From: Actinomyces sp. oral taxon 170 str. F0386
Lineage (GTDB): Bacteria; Actinomycetota; Actinomycetes; Actinomycetales; Actinomycetaceae
Direction: 5' to 3'
Length of the DNA stretch: 64,000 nt
Assembly (NCBI RefSeq): GCF_000195595.1
Contig: NZ_GL882573.1
Coordinates: forward strand, 195,570-259,569
The position numbers and the translations under genes are program-made. Position 1 is the first letter of the stretch, and every line of letters starts with the position of its first letter. A model generated the notes under the pieces. That model was given only the letters and a program-made list of their open reading frames with translations. It had not been told where the DNA came from and ran no database searches. Shown here piece after piece: positions 38,388-47,119 of this stretch.

Positions 38388-39626
38388 GTGTCCGTCGATG
38401 ACAATGCAGCCATGAGCCTGTCCGATCCCACCAGCCCGGTCTCGATCCGGCGCAACGATGTGCTGCTGGCCCTCGCCTTCGCAGTGGTTCAGGCGATGGT
38501 GTACCTGCTCGTGAGCACAACGGTACCCGCCGACGTTCGGCAGTCGTACGTGGCGGTGGCGGCTTCGCTCGGGTGCGAGGGGTTGGCGCTCGTGCTGTGG
38601 CGCAGTCGTCCCCTGCTCTGCCAGGCGCTGGTCTGGTTGGCGGAGGTGGTGACATCCTTGCTGCTTCCTGCGGGCTATCTCGGCACTGGTTACGGCCAGC
38701 TCGTCGTGTCCTTCGGTATGGGGATGCGGTTTTCTTCGCGCCGAACGGCGGCTCTCCTGACCGCATTGTCCCTGGCATACTCGGCGGTTGACATCTGGCG
38801 ACGATCCCCCGAGCCATGGCAGCTGCACATGGTCAATGCCTTGGTGATGCTGGCGATCTACCTGGTGCCGATGTTGGGTGGGGCGGCGCTGGCCAGCAGC
38901 CGCAGGTACGAGCACTTCCGCCAGGAGCTCCAGCTGCGTGAACACGAGAGGCAGCTGGAGTCGGCCCTCATTCAGGAGCGCCGCCGCCTGGCCGGAGAGC
39001 TGCACGACGTCGCCGCCCACCACCTGGCCGGGATCGTCGTACAGGCGGCCGCGCTCGAGCGACTGATCGACCGCGACCCGCAGACGGCCAGGGAGGCGGC
39101 TCAACAGCTGCGCCGACAGGCCAAGGAGACCCTCTCCGGGCTCCGCTCCGTGGTGGGGCTGCTGCGCAGTGATGAGGAGGCCGAGGAGCCCTCGCCCGGG
39201 CTGCGCGACCTGCCCGAGCTGGTCGCCTCCACCCGGGCGCTCGGCGTCGACATCGAGCTGCTTGACGGTGGAATCCTGAGTGGTGGGGCCGATGAGGCGG
39301 ATGTCGGCGATGCACCGATCCTTTCGCCGCTCGCCGACACCGCCGTCTTCCGAGTGGCGCAGCAGGCGATCAGTAACGCTCTGCAGCACGCTCCGGGCTC
39401 CCCGATCACGGTGGAGCTGAGGAGAGCCGAGGATTCACTCAAGCTGAGCGTTCTCAATGGCTCGGCTCGTCGGCCCTCGACCGACCCCGGTGGCGGCGGC
39501 ACCGGCCTGACGGTCATGCGGGAGCGGGCGGATGCCGTCGGCGGCGCGCTCCAGGCCGGCCCGGAGGAGGGCGGCGGCTGGCGGGTACGGTTGGTCCTGC
39601 CGTTGACTCGGGAGGAGGACACGTGA
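38388..39626 (+). CDS. NarL-type sensor histidine kinase (HisKA_3)
   Basis: 412 residues from GTG 38388, with GAGG a few bases upstream; ATG 38412 is an alternative. Five or six membrane helices are followed by a coiled segment, the phosphoacceptor motif RRRLAGELHDVAAHHLAG (H206), and a GHKL ATPase with a reduced N-box (QAISNALQHA) and GGGGTGLTVMRERA. This is the DesK/LiaS-like actinobacterial layout. Its stop overlaps the next gene's GTG start, so it pairs with that regulator. The upstream PBP-like lipoprotein may be its target or a coexpressed sensor partner. Confidence 0.88.
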   Translation: MSVDDNAAMSLSDPTSPVSIRRNDVLLALAFAVVQAMVYLLVSTTVPADVRQSYVAVAASLGCEGLALVLWRSRPLLCQALVWLAEVVTSLLLPAGYLGTGYGQLVVSFGMGMRFSSRRTAALLTALSLAYSAVDIWRRSPEPWQLHMVNALVMLAIYLVPMLGGAALASSRRYEHFRQELQLREHERQLESALIQERRRLAGELHDVAAHHLAGIVVQAAALERLIDRDPQTAREAAQQLRRQAKETLSGLRSVVGLLRSDEEAEEPSPGLRDLPELVASTRALGVDIELLDGGILSGGADEADVGDAPILSPLADTAVFRVAQQAISNALQHAPGSPITVELRRAEDSLKLSVLNGSARRPSTDPGGGGTGLTVMRERADAVGGALQAGPEEGGGWRVRLVLPLTREEDT

Positions 39627-40270
39627 TCAGGGTGGTACTGGTGGATGACCAGGCGGTGATCCGCGCCGGCTTCCGCATCCTGCTGGAGGAGCAGGAGGAC
39701 ATCACAGTGGTGGGAGAGGCCTCCGGCGGCAGGGAGGCGGTACGCGTGGTGCGGGCCACCCGGCCCGACGTCGTGTGCATGGACCTGCGTATGTCCGAGG
39801 GGGACGGCCTGACGGCCACGCGCCAGATCGTCGCCGAGCGCCAGGACAGTGCCCCGGCGGTCCTGGTCGTCACCACCTTCGACATGGACGCCGACGTCTT
39901 CGGTGCCCTGGAGGCCGGGGCGGACGGCTTCATCCTCAAGGACTGCGAGCCGGAGGAGCTGGTCGACGCCGTGCGTCGCCTGGCCCTGGGCTACGGCCTG
40001 GTGGACCAGAGCGTCACCCGTCGGGTGATCGCCGAGTTCGCCCGACGCCAGGGACGCAGCGAGAACCACGAGGCGCTCGGCGTGCTCACCGAGCGGGAGC
40101 GCGAGGTCATCCAGCTCCTGGCCAGCGGCATGTCGAACGCAGAGATCGCCGCCGCGCTCGTCGTCGAGACCAGCACGGTCAAGTCGCACCTGACGCGGAT
40201 CCTGCCCAAGATCGGCGCCCGCGACCGGGTCCAGGCCGTCGTGTGGGCCTACCGCAACGGGCTGGCCTGA
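39623..40270 (+). CDS. NarL/FixJ-family response regulator
   Basis: 215 residues. The receiver domain has the acidic pair D8/D9, phosphoacceptor D54 in VCMDLRMSEG and the lysine of ILKD. The LuxR-type helix-turn-helix (about 150-210) reads LTEREREVIQLLASGMSNAEIAAALVV. It starts at a GTG that overlaps the kinase stop (GTGA). Only 17 bases separate its stop from that of the convergent hydrolase gene. Targets unknown; the adjacent lipoprotein gene is a natural candidate. Confidence 0.92.
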   Translation: MIRVVLVDDQAVIRAGFRILLEEQEDITVVGEASGGREAVRVVRATRPDVVCMDLRMSEGDGLTATRQIVAERQDSAPAVLVVTTFDMDADVFGALEAGADGFILKDCEPEELVDAVRRLALGYGLVDQSVTRRVIAEFARRQGRSENHEALGVLTEREREVIQLLASGMSNAEIAAALVVETSTVKSHLTRILPKIGARDRVQAVVWAYRNGLA

Positions 40271-40287
40271 GCCGCACCGGGCAGGTC

Positions 40288-41358
40288 TCAGCGCAGCACG
40301 TAGGCGGACATCCAGCGGCGCAGGGTCGAGAAGACCTGCTCGCGCACGGGCGGCTCGGACAGGGTGAGGTCGTGGACGCCGCCGGGGAAACGGGCGATGG
40401 TCACCAGCTTGCCGAGCATGACGGCGCGACGGGCGGTGGCATCGGCGTCGATGATCGTGTCCGCGCTCCTCGACTCCGGCATCCACGTCACCCCGAGCCG
40501 CGTGGTCGCCGCACCCATGGACAGTACCGGGCAGCGGATGTCCAGGCCCTGGGCGACGCGGTTGTGGCCCTCCATAACGGCCTGGAGCCAGCCGACGCGC
40601 ACAGGTGCGGAGGGCTTGATGGACCAGGCGGGGTTGATGTCCCAGCCGGTGACGTAAGGGTCATCGGCCCAGGCGGGATCGGGGAGCTCACCGTCGCGCT
40701 CGGTATCCCAGCCGTCGGTGATGGAGAAGGCACGAGCCGGGTCGACCCAGCCGTCGAGGATCGACATGCGCGGATCGCGCAGTGCCAGGGTGCGCAGGAC
40801 CGGGTCGCCGACGGTGCGTACGATCTCGGAGCCCTGGAGCGAGAGCCAGGCGGAGTTGAGGACCAGGGCGCGCAGGGCCCCGGGGTGGCGGTCCGCCCAC
40901 AGTGAGGCGACGAGCCCGCCCGTGGAGTGGCCGGACAGGACGAGCTCGGTCTCCCAGCCCTGGTCGGCGCGGATGGCGGACAGGGCCAGCCCCAGGTCCT
41001 CGTCGTACTCGGCCAGCGAGGTGCACCAGCCCAGCATCTGGCCCTCCCGCCAGGAGCGGCCGTAGCGGCGCAGGTCCAGGGCGTAGAAGGCGCCGCCCAG
41101 GCGGGAGATCTCACGGGCCAGGTGGGTCTGGAAGAAGTAGTCGTTCCAGCCGTGCAGGTAGAGGTAGATGAAGGAGGGGCTGGTGGGCGTACCCGGCAGG
41201 GCGCCGGGGTCGAGGGCCGGCAGGTGGCGCACCAGGGTGGCGACGGCGCCGTCGTCCTCGTCGTCGGGCAGCAGCTCCAGGGTGCGGGCCTCGAAGCCCG
41301 GGCCCAGGAAGTCCGGTCCCCAGGCGTCCACCGGCGCGTGCTCGGTCGTTGCGTTCAC
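40288..41358 (-). CDS. Alpha/beta hydrolase (S33/monoacylglycerol-lipase-like)
   Basis: About 356 residues from GTG 41358. The nucleophile elbow is GHSTGG (S145), the oxyanion loop lies in YLYLHGWNDYF, and a late histidine in FPGGVHDLTLS completes the triad. There is no signal peptide, so it is cytosolic. The overall pattern fits lysophospholipase or serine-aminopeptidase-like hydrolases, and the substrate is unknown. The start is uncertain because GGAGG sits only one base before the GTG. It is downstream of metX on the same strand but separated from it by 114 bases and a hairpin. Confidence 0.78.
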   Translation of the reverse strand: MNATTEHAPVDAWGPDFLGPGFEARTLELLPDDEDDGAVATLVRHLPALDPGALPGTPTSPSFIYLYLHGWNDYFFQTHLAREISRLGGAFYALDLRRYGRSWREGQMLGWCTSLAEYDEDLGLALSAIRADQGWETELVLSGHSTGGLVASLWADRHPGALRALVLNSAWLSLQGSEIVRTVGDPVLRTLALRDPRMSILDGWVDPARAFSITDGWDTERDGELPDPAWADDPYVTGWDINPAWSIKPSAPVRVGWLQAVMEGHNRVAQGLDIRCPVLSMGAATTRLGVTWMPESRSADTIIDADATARRAVMLGKLVTIARFPGGVHDLTLSEPPVREQVFSTLRRWMSAYVLR

Positions 41359-41424
41359 GCCTCCATGATCCCACCGCGAGCAGGAATGGGACGCCAAGAC
41401 GGTTTTCTCGCCCACCGACGAAAA

Positions 41425-41460
41425 CTTCAGAGACGACCCGGAGCCGCGTCGTGTGTGAAG
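41425..41460 (-). repeat. Hairpin of the CGGCTCCG-loop family (possible metX terminator)
   Basis: Read on the minus strand it runs from CTTCACACACGACG through the tip CGGCTCCG to GTCGTCTCTGAAG and is followed by TTTTC. It pairs 14 of 17 positions. Its sequence matches a longer hairpin at 62452-62507 at 29 of 36 positions. Its place 13 bases after the metX stop suits a terminator. Confidence 0.65.
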
Positions 41461-41472
41461 AAAATATTGGTG

Positions 41473-42693
41473 TCAGGCGTCCGCCAGGAAGTCGCGCAGG
41501 ATGGCGTCCATCTGCTCGGCCTCGATGAGGAATCCGTCGTGCCCGTGCAAGGAGGTGATCGTCTCGCGCCTCGCTCCCGGGATGCCACCGGCCAGCTCCT
41601 CGGCCTGGGCGGGCAGGAAGAGCCGGTCGGAGTCGACGTCCACCACGAGCGTGCGTGCCTGAACCGTCGCCAGCGCCGCCTCGATGCCGCCGCGCCCGGT
41701 GCCGACGTCGTGCACCATCATCGAGTGGGTGACGATGAGATAGGTGTTGGCGTCGAAGCGCGCCAGCAGCTTGCCGGCGTGGTAGTCCAGGTAGGACTCC
41801 ACCTGGTAGCGCCCGCCCACCGCTGGGTCCTCCTCGCCCTGGTGGCGCCGTCCGAAGCGCTCATCCAGCTCGGCGGCGCTGCGGTAGGTCGTGTGTGCCA
41901 GTGCCCGCGCCAGCCCCAGTCCCCGCACCGGTCCCACCGAGTGGGAGTAGTAGTCGCCGTCAAAGAAGAAGGGGTCGGCCACGATCGCCAACTCCTGGAG
42001 GTGGCACCAGGCCAGCTGGTCGGCGGTCGTCGAGGCTCCCGTGGCCACCAGCGCCAGGTTGCGCACCCGCTGCGGGTGCGTGACCCCCCACTCGATCGCC
42101 CGGTGCCCGCCCAGTGACGCCCCGATGACCAGGTGGAAGACCTCGATCCCCAGGGCGTCGGCCAGGCGGGCCTCGGCCTCCACGGCGTCGCGCGTGGTCA
42201 GCCACGGGAAGCGCGATCCCCAGGGCCTCCCGTCCGGCGCCGTCGACGACGGACCCGTCGAGCCCTGACACCCGCCCAGGATGTTGGCCGCCACGACGAA
42301 GTAGCGCTCGGTGTCGATGGCCCGCCCCGGCCCCACCAGGTCCGACCACCAGCCCGGCGTCGGGTGCCCGGGCCCCGCCTCACCGGTGACGTGGGAGTCG
42401 CCGGTCAGCGCGTGCAGCACGAGGACCGCGTTGTCGCGCTGCGGGCTCAGCTCGCCCCAGGTCTCGAAGGCCAGAACCGTGTCCGGCAGGATCTCCCCGG
42501 ACTCCAGGGGAAGGTCCCCGATCTCCAGGAACCGACGGCGCCCCGGCTCGTCCCCGGGCCGCCAGGCGCCCGTGGGGGAGCCTGCCATGCGGTCCACCAG
42601 CTTGGAGGCGGCCGTCCCGACGCCGTACGCGGCGGGCTCGGTCTCGGTGCTGCTGTGGGAGACGGGGTAGGAGGAGGACGTGGAGGTGCTCAT
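41473..42693 (-). CDS. metX: Homoserine O-acetyltransferase
   Basis: 406 residues. MetX activates homoserine with acetyl-CoA for methionine synthesis. The catalytic serine is S193 in GASLGG; late motifs VDSDRLFLP and LHGHDGFLIE supply the aspartate and histidine. GGCQGSTGPSS is a family signature. The N-terminal 25 residues are Ser/Thr-rich and dispensable-looking. It lies 11 bases after metY on the same strand, so acetylation and sulfhydrylation are encoded together. Confidence 0.95.
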   Translation of the reverse strand: MSTSTSSSYPVSHSSTETEPAAYGVGTAASKLVDRMAGSPTGAWRPGDEPGRRRFLEIGDLPLESGEILPDTVLAFETWGELSPQRDNAVLVLHALTGDSHVTGEAGPGHPTPGWWSDLVGPGRAIDTERYFVVAANILGGCQGSTGPSSTAPDGRPWGSRFPWLTTRDAVEAEARLADALGIEVFHLVIGASLGGHRAIEWGVTHPQRVRNLALVATGASTTADQLAWCHLQELAIVADPFFFDGDYYSHSVGPVRGLGLARALAHTTYRSAAELDERFGRRHQGEEDPAVGGRYQVESYLDYHAGKLLARFDANTYLIVTHSMMVHDVGTGRGGIEAALATVQARTLVVDVDSDRLFLPAQAEELAGGIPGARRETITSLHGHDGFLIEAEQMDAILRDFLADA

Positions 42694-42704
42694 GGGAGGC
42701 CGCC

Positions 42705-44108
42705 TCAGGCACCGACGGCGCGAGCCGCGGCCAGCCCTCGCTCGACGTCGGCCAGGATGTCGTCGATGTGCTCGATACCCACGCTCAGGCGCACGGTCCC
42801 GGCGCTGATCCCGGCTGCGGCCAGACCGGCGTCGTCGAGCTGGGAGTGCGTGGTGGTGGCCGGGTGGACCGCCAGCGAGCGCACGTCCCCGATGTTCGCC
42901 AGGTTGGAGAACAGGCCCAGGGCGTCGATGAAGGCCGCCCCCGCCTCTCGCCCTCCGGGCAGGTCGAAGGTGAGGATCGAGCCCGCCCCGCGTGGGCAGT
43001 ACTTGCGGTGCAGCTCGTAGTAGGGGCTGGAGGCCAGTCCCGAGTAGCGCACCGAGGCGACGTCGTCGCGCCCCTCCAGCCAGGTGGCCACTGCGAGGGC
43101 GTTGTCCACGTGCCGCTCCATGCGCAGCGAGAGCGTCTCGATGCCCTGGGCGATGAGGAAGGCCGAGTGCGGTGCCAGCGAGAAGCCGAGGTCGCGCTGG
43201 CCCTCGGCGCGCGCTTTGAGGATGAAGGCCAGGTTGGCGCCCAGCGGGCTGCCCACGCCCAGGTCCCGGGCGTAGACCAGGCCGTGGTAGGACTCGTCGG
43301 GCGTGTTGAAGGCGGGGAATCGCTCGGGCTGGGCGGCGAAGTCGAAGCTGCCGGAGTCCACGATCACGCCCGCCACGGAGGAGCCGTGCCCGCCCAGGAA
43401 CTTCGTCGCCGAGGCCACGACGATGTCCGCGCCCCACTCGAAGGGGCGGGTCAGGAACGGTGAGGCCACCGTGTTGTCCACGACCAGCGGGATGCCCAGC
43501 TCGTGCGCGGCCGCCGCGATCGCCTCGATGTCGAGGATGTCGCCGCGAGGGTTGGGAATCGTCTCCCCGAAGAAGGCGATGGTGCGCTCGTCGGCCAGTG
43601 CCGCCCATGCCGCCGGGTCGCTCGGGTCGGCCACGAACCGCGTCTCGATGCCTAGCCGCGGCAGGGTGTGGGTGAGAAGGTTCGTGGTGCCGCCGTACAG
43701 GGAGGGTGAGGCCACGATATTGTCGCCCGCCCCGCCCAGCGTTACGAGGGTGAGGGTCGTGGCGGCCTGCCCCGACGACGTCAGCAGCGCCCCGACGCCG
43801 CCTTCCAGGGCGGCGATCCGCTGCTCGACGATGTCGTTGGTGGGGTTGGTCAGCCGCGTGTAGATGGGGCCCAGGTCGCTCAGGGCGAAGCGGGCGGCCG
43901 CCTGCTCGGCGGACTCGAAGACGTAGGAGGTGGTCTGGTAGATCGGGATGGCCCGTGCGTGGGCGGGCTCGGCCAGGGGGTCGTGCCCGGCCTGGACCTG
44001 CTTGGTCTCGAAGCGCCACCCCGCCGGGCTGGTGGGGGAGGGGGCCGCGTTCTGGTCGGCGGCCTGGTCGAGAGGCTGGTCCTGGAGGCTGGGGGGCTGG
44101 TCGGTCAT
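42705..44108 (-). CDS. metY: O-acetylhomoserine sulfhydrylase
   Basis: 467 residues. MetY makes homocysteine directly from O-acetylhomoserine and sulfide, the partner step to metX. The PLP lysine is K236 in VVASATKFLGGHG, the cofactor-ring aspartate is D211 in VVDNTVASP, and YTRLTNPTND binds phosphate. ATG 44108 is chosen for the AAGGAG seven bases upstream. The N-terminus has a Gln/Asp/Pro-rich extension of about 30 residues. First gene of metYX, behind a long structured leader. Confidence 0.95.
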   Translation of the reverse strand: MTDQPPSLQDQPLDQAADQNAAPSPTSPAGWRFETKQVQAGHDPLAEPAHARAIPIYQTTSYVFESAEQAAARFALSDLGPIYTRLTNPTNDIVEQRIAALEGGVGALLTSSGQAATTLTLVTLGGAGDNIVASPSLYGGTTNLLTHTLPRLGIETRFVADPSDPAAWAALADERTIAFFGETIPNPRGDILDIEAIAAAAHELGIPLVVDNTVASPFLTRPFEWGADIVVASATKFLGGHGSSVAGVIVDSGSFDFAAQPERFPAFNTPDESYHGLVYARDLGVGSPLGANLAFILKARAEGQRDLGFSLAPHSAFLIAQGIETLSLRMERHVDNALAVATWLEGRDDVASVRYSGLASSPYYELHRKYCPRGAGSILTFDLPGGREAGAAFIDALGLFSNLANIGDVRSLAVHPATTTHSQLDDAGLAAAGISAGTVRLSVGIEHIDDILADVERGLAAARAVGA

Positions 44109-44898
44109 GAGGACTCCTTGGTGGTTCCTGGCGACCGGCGGCGATGTCAGTGCCACGGAGCGCCCGCGCTGCGCCGGCGGTTGCGGCGCGCTTCCGGGCG
44201 GCTGCGCCCGGAGACCCGCTGCGGTCGTCTCGTAGCCGGACTGGCAGTCGGGGGCGGTGTTGTGGCGCTGAGTCGTCCGCCGTCACCGTTGCTGCCATGT
44301 CTGCGATGGTGTGGGTGAGGGCGGGGACGCGCACGTGGGCCGACGGCGGCGTGCGCGTCAGCTGCGCATTCGCCCCGTGGTGGGGGCGTCCGGCCGGAGG
44401 GCCTCAGGACGACGGAACATGCTCCGACTTTAGCGGTTTCCTCCGCGGGTGGTCCAAACGTGCGTGCGCGAGGCGAGCACGGGAACGGTTTGATCCCCGG
44501 GTCCACAGCCCCGCACCGGCATGTGCGAGAGGGCCTTCCGCAGGCGTTGAGCCGACCTTCCGAAATGGTCGTTGACCTGCACGAACGGTCAGTTGTGCCA
44601 GATGTCATACCGGTCACGGCCGTATGACGAGGGCGGGGACCCCTGTCGGCACAAGCAGGATCCGCGAACTACAGCAACGTAAGTTACGATTGTGAATACT
44701 GTGAGTTCTGTTTTCTCATGAGGTTCAAGCGACTAATGTGGTTGCGTCACATCCGGGCCGACGCCGCCTGTCGTCTCCGTCCCCCCGTTCGTCCCGCGCC
44801 CTCGTGATCTCGCGGAACGGATCCTGACGCCAGGCCGACGTCGGTCCCCGGGTGAGGCGACATCCTCACGTTCAGCCCCATCACGACGGAGAACCCCT
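44109..44898. promoter_or_regulatory. Divergent metY / RipA-like intergenic region with structured metY leader
   Basis: A 790-base region without a convincing gene. On the minus strand before metY there are several stable stems: GAGAC..GTCTC around CCGC/GCGG, and CCGGGCG-CAG-CGCCCGG. They are enclosed by TCAGCGCCAC pairing with GTGGCACTGA (9 of 10). This looks like a compact leader of about 120 nt, but I could not fit it to a known SAM riboswitch. On the plus side, GTAAGTTACGATTGTG near 44680 is AT-rich and shares GTTACGAT with the region before the LPXTG gene. Confidence 0.4.
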
Positions 44899-46290
44899 GT
44901 GAGCCCGATCCCCCCGAGACGACACGGACACGGTGTCGTCGCCACCGCAGTCGTGGCCCTGGCCTGCACCCTCGCGCCGTCAGTGCTCGCCGACCCCGTG
45001 GACCAGAGCGACATCGATCGCTCCAAGGCCTCCGAGCGCTCGACCTCGACGTCCATCGCCTCCCTGGAGGCTCAGCTCGCCGAGCAGAGCACCACCCTGG
45101 AGCAGGCCCAGATCAGGGCGCAGGTCGCCAACGAGGACTACCTGACCGCCGTCGACGACCTCAGTACGGCCACCACTGAGGCCCAGACCGCCCAGACCAA
45201 CGCCGACACCGCCGCCTCCAGCACTGCGGCCGCCCGCTCGGACCTGGGCTCGATCGTCGTGCAGACCTATCAGGAGAGCGGCAACCCGCTCGACCCGCTC
45301 ACCCCGTACCTGACCAGCGAGTCACTGGCCGATCTGGCCGACGCCGACGTCGCCCTGGACCGCGCCGGCGAGAGCAACAACGCCAGGGTCCAGAACGTCG
45401 AGGCCCTCCAGTCGGTGGCCGCGAGCATGCAGTCCATCGCCGACCAGAAGGTCAGGGACAAGGAGAGTGCCGCAACCTCCGCCGAGACCGCCAAGTCCGA
45501 CGCCGAGGCCGCCGCCCGCGACGCCCAGAGCGCCGTCAGCACCACCCAGACCAACCGCCAGAACCTCATCACCCAGCTGGCCGCTCAGCGCAACACCACT
45601 GTCGAGCTGGAGACGCAGTACCAGAACCAGGTCGAGGCCGAGCGCAAGGCCCGCGAGGAGGCGGCCGCCCAGGTTGCAGCCAAGGAGGCCTCGCAGAAGG
45701 CCGCCGCCGACCTCGCCCAGAAGCAGGCCGCGGAGGCCGCCGCCCGGCCTCAGGAGACCTCTCCTGCCCCTCAGGAGCAGGCGCCCCAGCCTGAGCCCAC
45801 CTACCAGGCCCCGGCACAGGACCCCGCCACCACCTCCCAGCCTGAGCCCGAGGCCTCCGACGACGAGGGCTATGCGCCGGCGCCCGCTCCCGAGCCGGAG
45901 CCCACACCTGCGCCGTCGTACTCCGGCAACGCCGCCTCCACCGCTATCAGCACCGCCATGAGCTACCTCGGCACCCCCTACGTGTGGGCTGGGGAGTCGG
46001 CCGCGGGCCTGGACTGCTCCGGGTTGACGATGGTCTCCTACGAGGCCGCCGGGGTCTACCTCACCCACTCCTCGCGTGTGCAGTACGGGCAGGGCACCCA
46101 GGTGCCGCTCGATGCGGCCCAGCCCGGCGACCTGGTCTTCTGGTCCTCCGACGGCAGCCAGTCCGGCATCTATCATGTGGCCATCTACCTGGGCGACGAC
46201 CAGATGATCGAGGCGCCGACCTTCGGCATGACCGTGCGCGTGACCTCCATGCGCTACTCCGGCGTCATGCCCTACGCGGTGCGCTTCTAG
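44899..46290 (+). CDS. RipA-like NlpC/P60 peptidoglycan endopeptidase
   Basis: 463 residues with a signal peptide (cleavage near residue 31, SVLA-DP), a long coiled coil (about 35-270, Gln/Ala/Glu-rich), a Pro/Gln/Glu-rich spacer and a C-terminal NlpC/P60 domain. The catalytic cysteine is C373 in LDCSGL and the histidine H426 in YHVAIYLG. This is the layout of actinobacterial RipA-type enzymes, which cut between D-Glu and mDAP (or its substitute) in stem peptides during cell separation, with the coiled coil controlling activity. Started at GTG 44899 with GGAGAA upstream. Monocistronic, followed by a strong terminator. Confidence 0.9.
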   Translation: MSPIPPRRHGHGVVATAVVALACTLAPSVLADPVDQSDIDRSKASERSTSTSIASLEAQLAEQSTTLEQAQIRAQVANEDYLTAVDDLSTATTEAQTAQTNADTAASSTAAARSDLGSIVVQTYQESGNPLDPLTPYLTSESLADLADADVALDRAGESNNARVQNVEALQSVAASMQSIADQKVRDKESAATSAETAKSDAEAAARDAQSAVSTTQTNRQNLITQLAAQRNTTVELETQYQNQVEAERKAREEAAAQVAAKEASQKAAADLAQKQAAEAAARPQETSPAPQEQAPQPEPTYQAPAQDPATTSQPEPEASDDEGYAPAPAPEPEPTPAPSYSGNAASTAISTAMSYLGTPYVWAGESAAGLDCSGLTMVSYEAAGVYLTHSSRVQYGQGTQVPLDAAQPGDLVFWSSDGSQSGIYHVAIYLGDDQMIEAPTFGMTVRVTSMRYSGVMPYAVRF

Positions 46291-46335
46291 GCACTCTCAA
46301 CGGCAGTCTTCCCGTCGCGAGGAGAACCTGCCGGG

Positions 46336-46379
46336 ACACTGAACCGCCCCACCCCTGCTCAGGGGCGGGGCGGTTCAGT
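46336..46379. terminator. Bidirectional terminator between the RipA-like gene and ppa
   Basis: A 20-bp stem from CACTGAACCGCCCCACCCCT with one mismatch and a 3-4-base loop. It ends one base before the ppa stop codon, serving both convergent genes. Confidence 0.85.
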
Positions 46380-46380
46380 G

Positions 46381-46881
46381 TCAGTGGCCGTCGCGGGCGA
46401 CGCGGTCGGCCTCGCGCTGGAAGGACTGGCGGATCTCCTCCTCGGCCTCCTCGCGGCCCACCCAGTGGGCGCCCTCAACCGACTTGCCGGGCTCGAGGTC
46501 CTTGTAGACCTCGAAGAAGTGCTGGATCTCCAGGCGGTGGAACTCCGAGACGTCCTCGATATCGGTGCGCCAGGAGGCGCGCTGGTCGGCGCTGGGCACG
46601 CACAGGACCTTGTCATCGCCGCCCTTCTCATCGCGCATGCGGAACATGCCCAGGGCGCGGCAGCGGATGACGCAGCCGGGGAAGGTCGGCTCCTCCAGGA
46701 GGACCAGCGCGTCCAGGGGGTCGCCGTCCTCACCGAGGGTCTCATCGATGAAGCCGTAGTCATCGGGGTAGCGCGTAGAAGTGAAGAGCATGCGGTCCAG
46801 GCGGATGCGGCCGGTCTCGTGGTCGATCTCGTACTTGTTGCGGTTGCCCTTGGGGATCTCAATCGTGACGTCGAACTCCAC
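46381..46881 (-). CDS. ppa: Inorganic pyrophosphatase
   Basis: 166 residues, a family I soluble pyrophosphatase that hydrolyses pyrophosphate to two phosphates. Visible hallmarks are the acidic metal-site run [10 protein letters not shown], the N-terminal [14 protein letters not shown] and [11 protein letters not shown] 46881 has AAGGAGG six bases upstream. It is divergent from dacB across 238 bases that contain a small hairpin (ACAGGC...GCCTGT, 47078-47096). Confidence 0.96.
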   Translation of the reverse strand: MEFDVTIEIPKGNRNKYEIDHETGRIRLDRMLFTSTRYPDDYGFIDETLGEDGDPLDALVLLEEPTFPGCVIRCRALGMFRMRDEKGGDDKVLCVPSADQRASWRTDIEDVSEFHRLEIQHFFEVYKDLEPGKSVEGAHWVGREEAEEEIRQSFQREADRVARDGH

Positions 46882-47119
46882 GGGGAGCCTCCTTCGCTTG
46901 TGTCTTCAGCTCGTTGGGCGCTGGAACGGTGCCTGGCGGTCGGCGTCGATCCGGCGGGGCGGGTCTTGATGGCACTAGTGTGGCGCACGACAGCGCCTGA
47001 GGTCAGCAAACGCGTACTCTGCACATCGGTGCACTGACGGGAACGACCTCCCGCGTGCCGCCCCACCCACCTGATATACAGGCCATCCCAGCCTGTCAAC
47101 AACCCAGTCCGGAGGACGT

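Noticed and set aside
44147..44617. 156-codon minus-strand frame upstream of metY as a leader gene
   Set aside because: Arg/Pro/Ser-rich translation typical of non-coding GC-rich DNA, with overlapping alternative frames of similar length.
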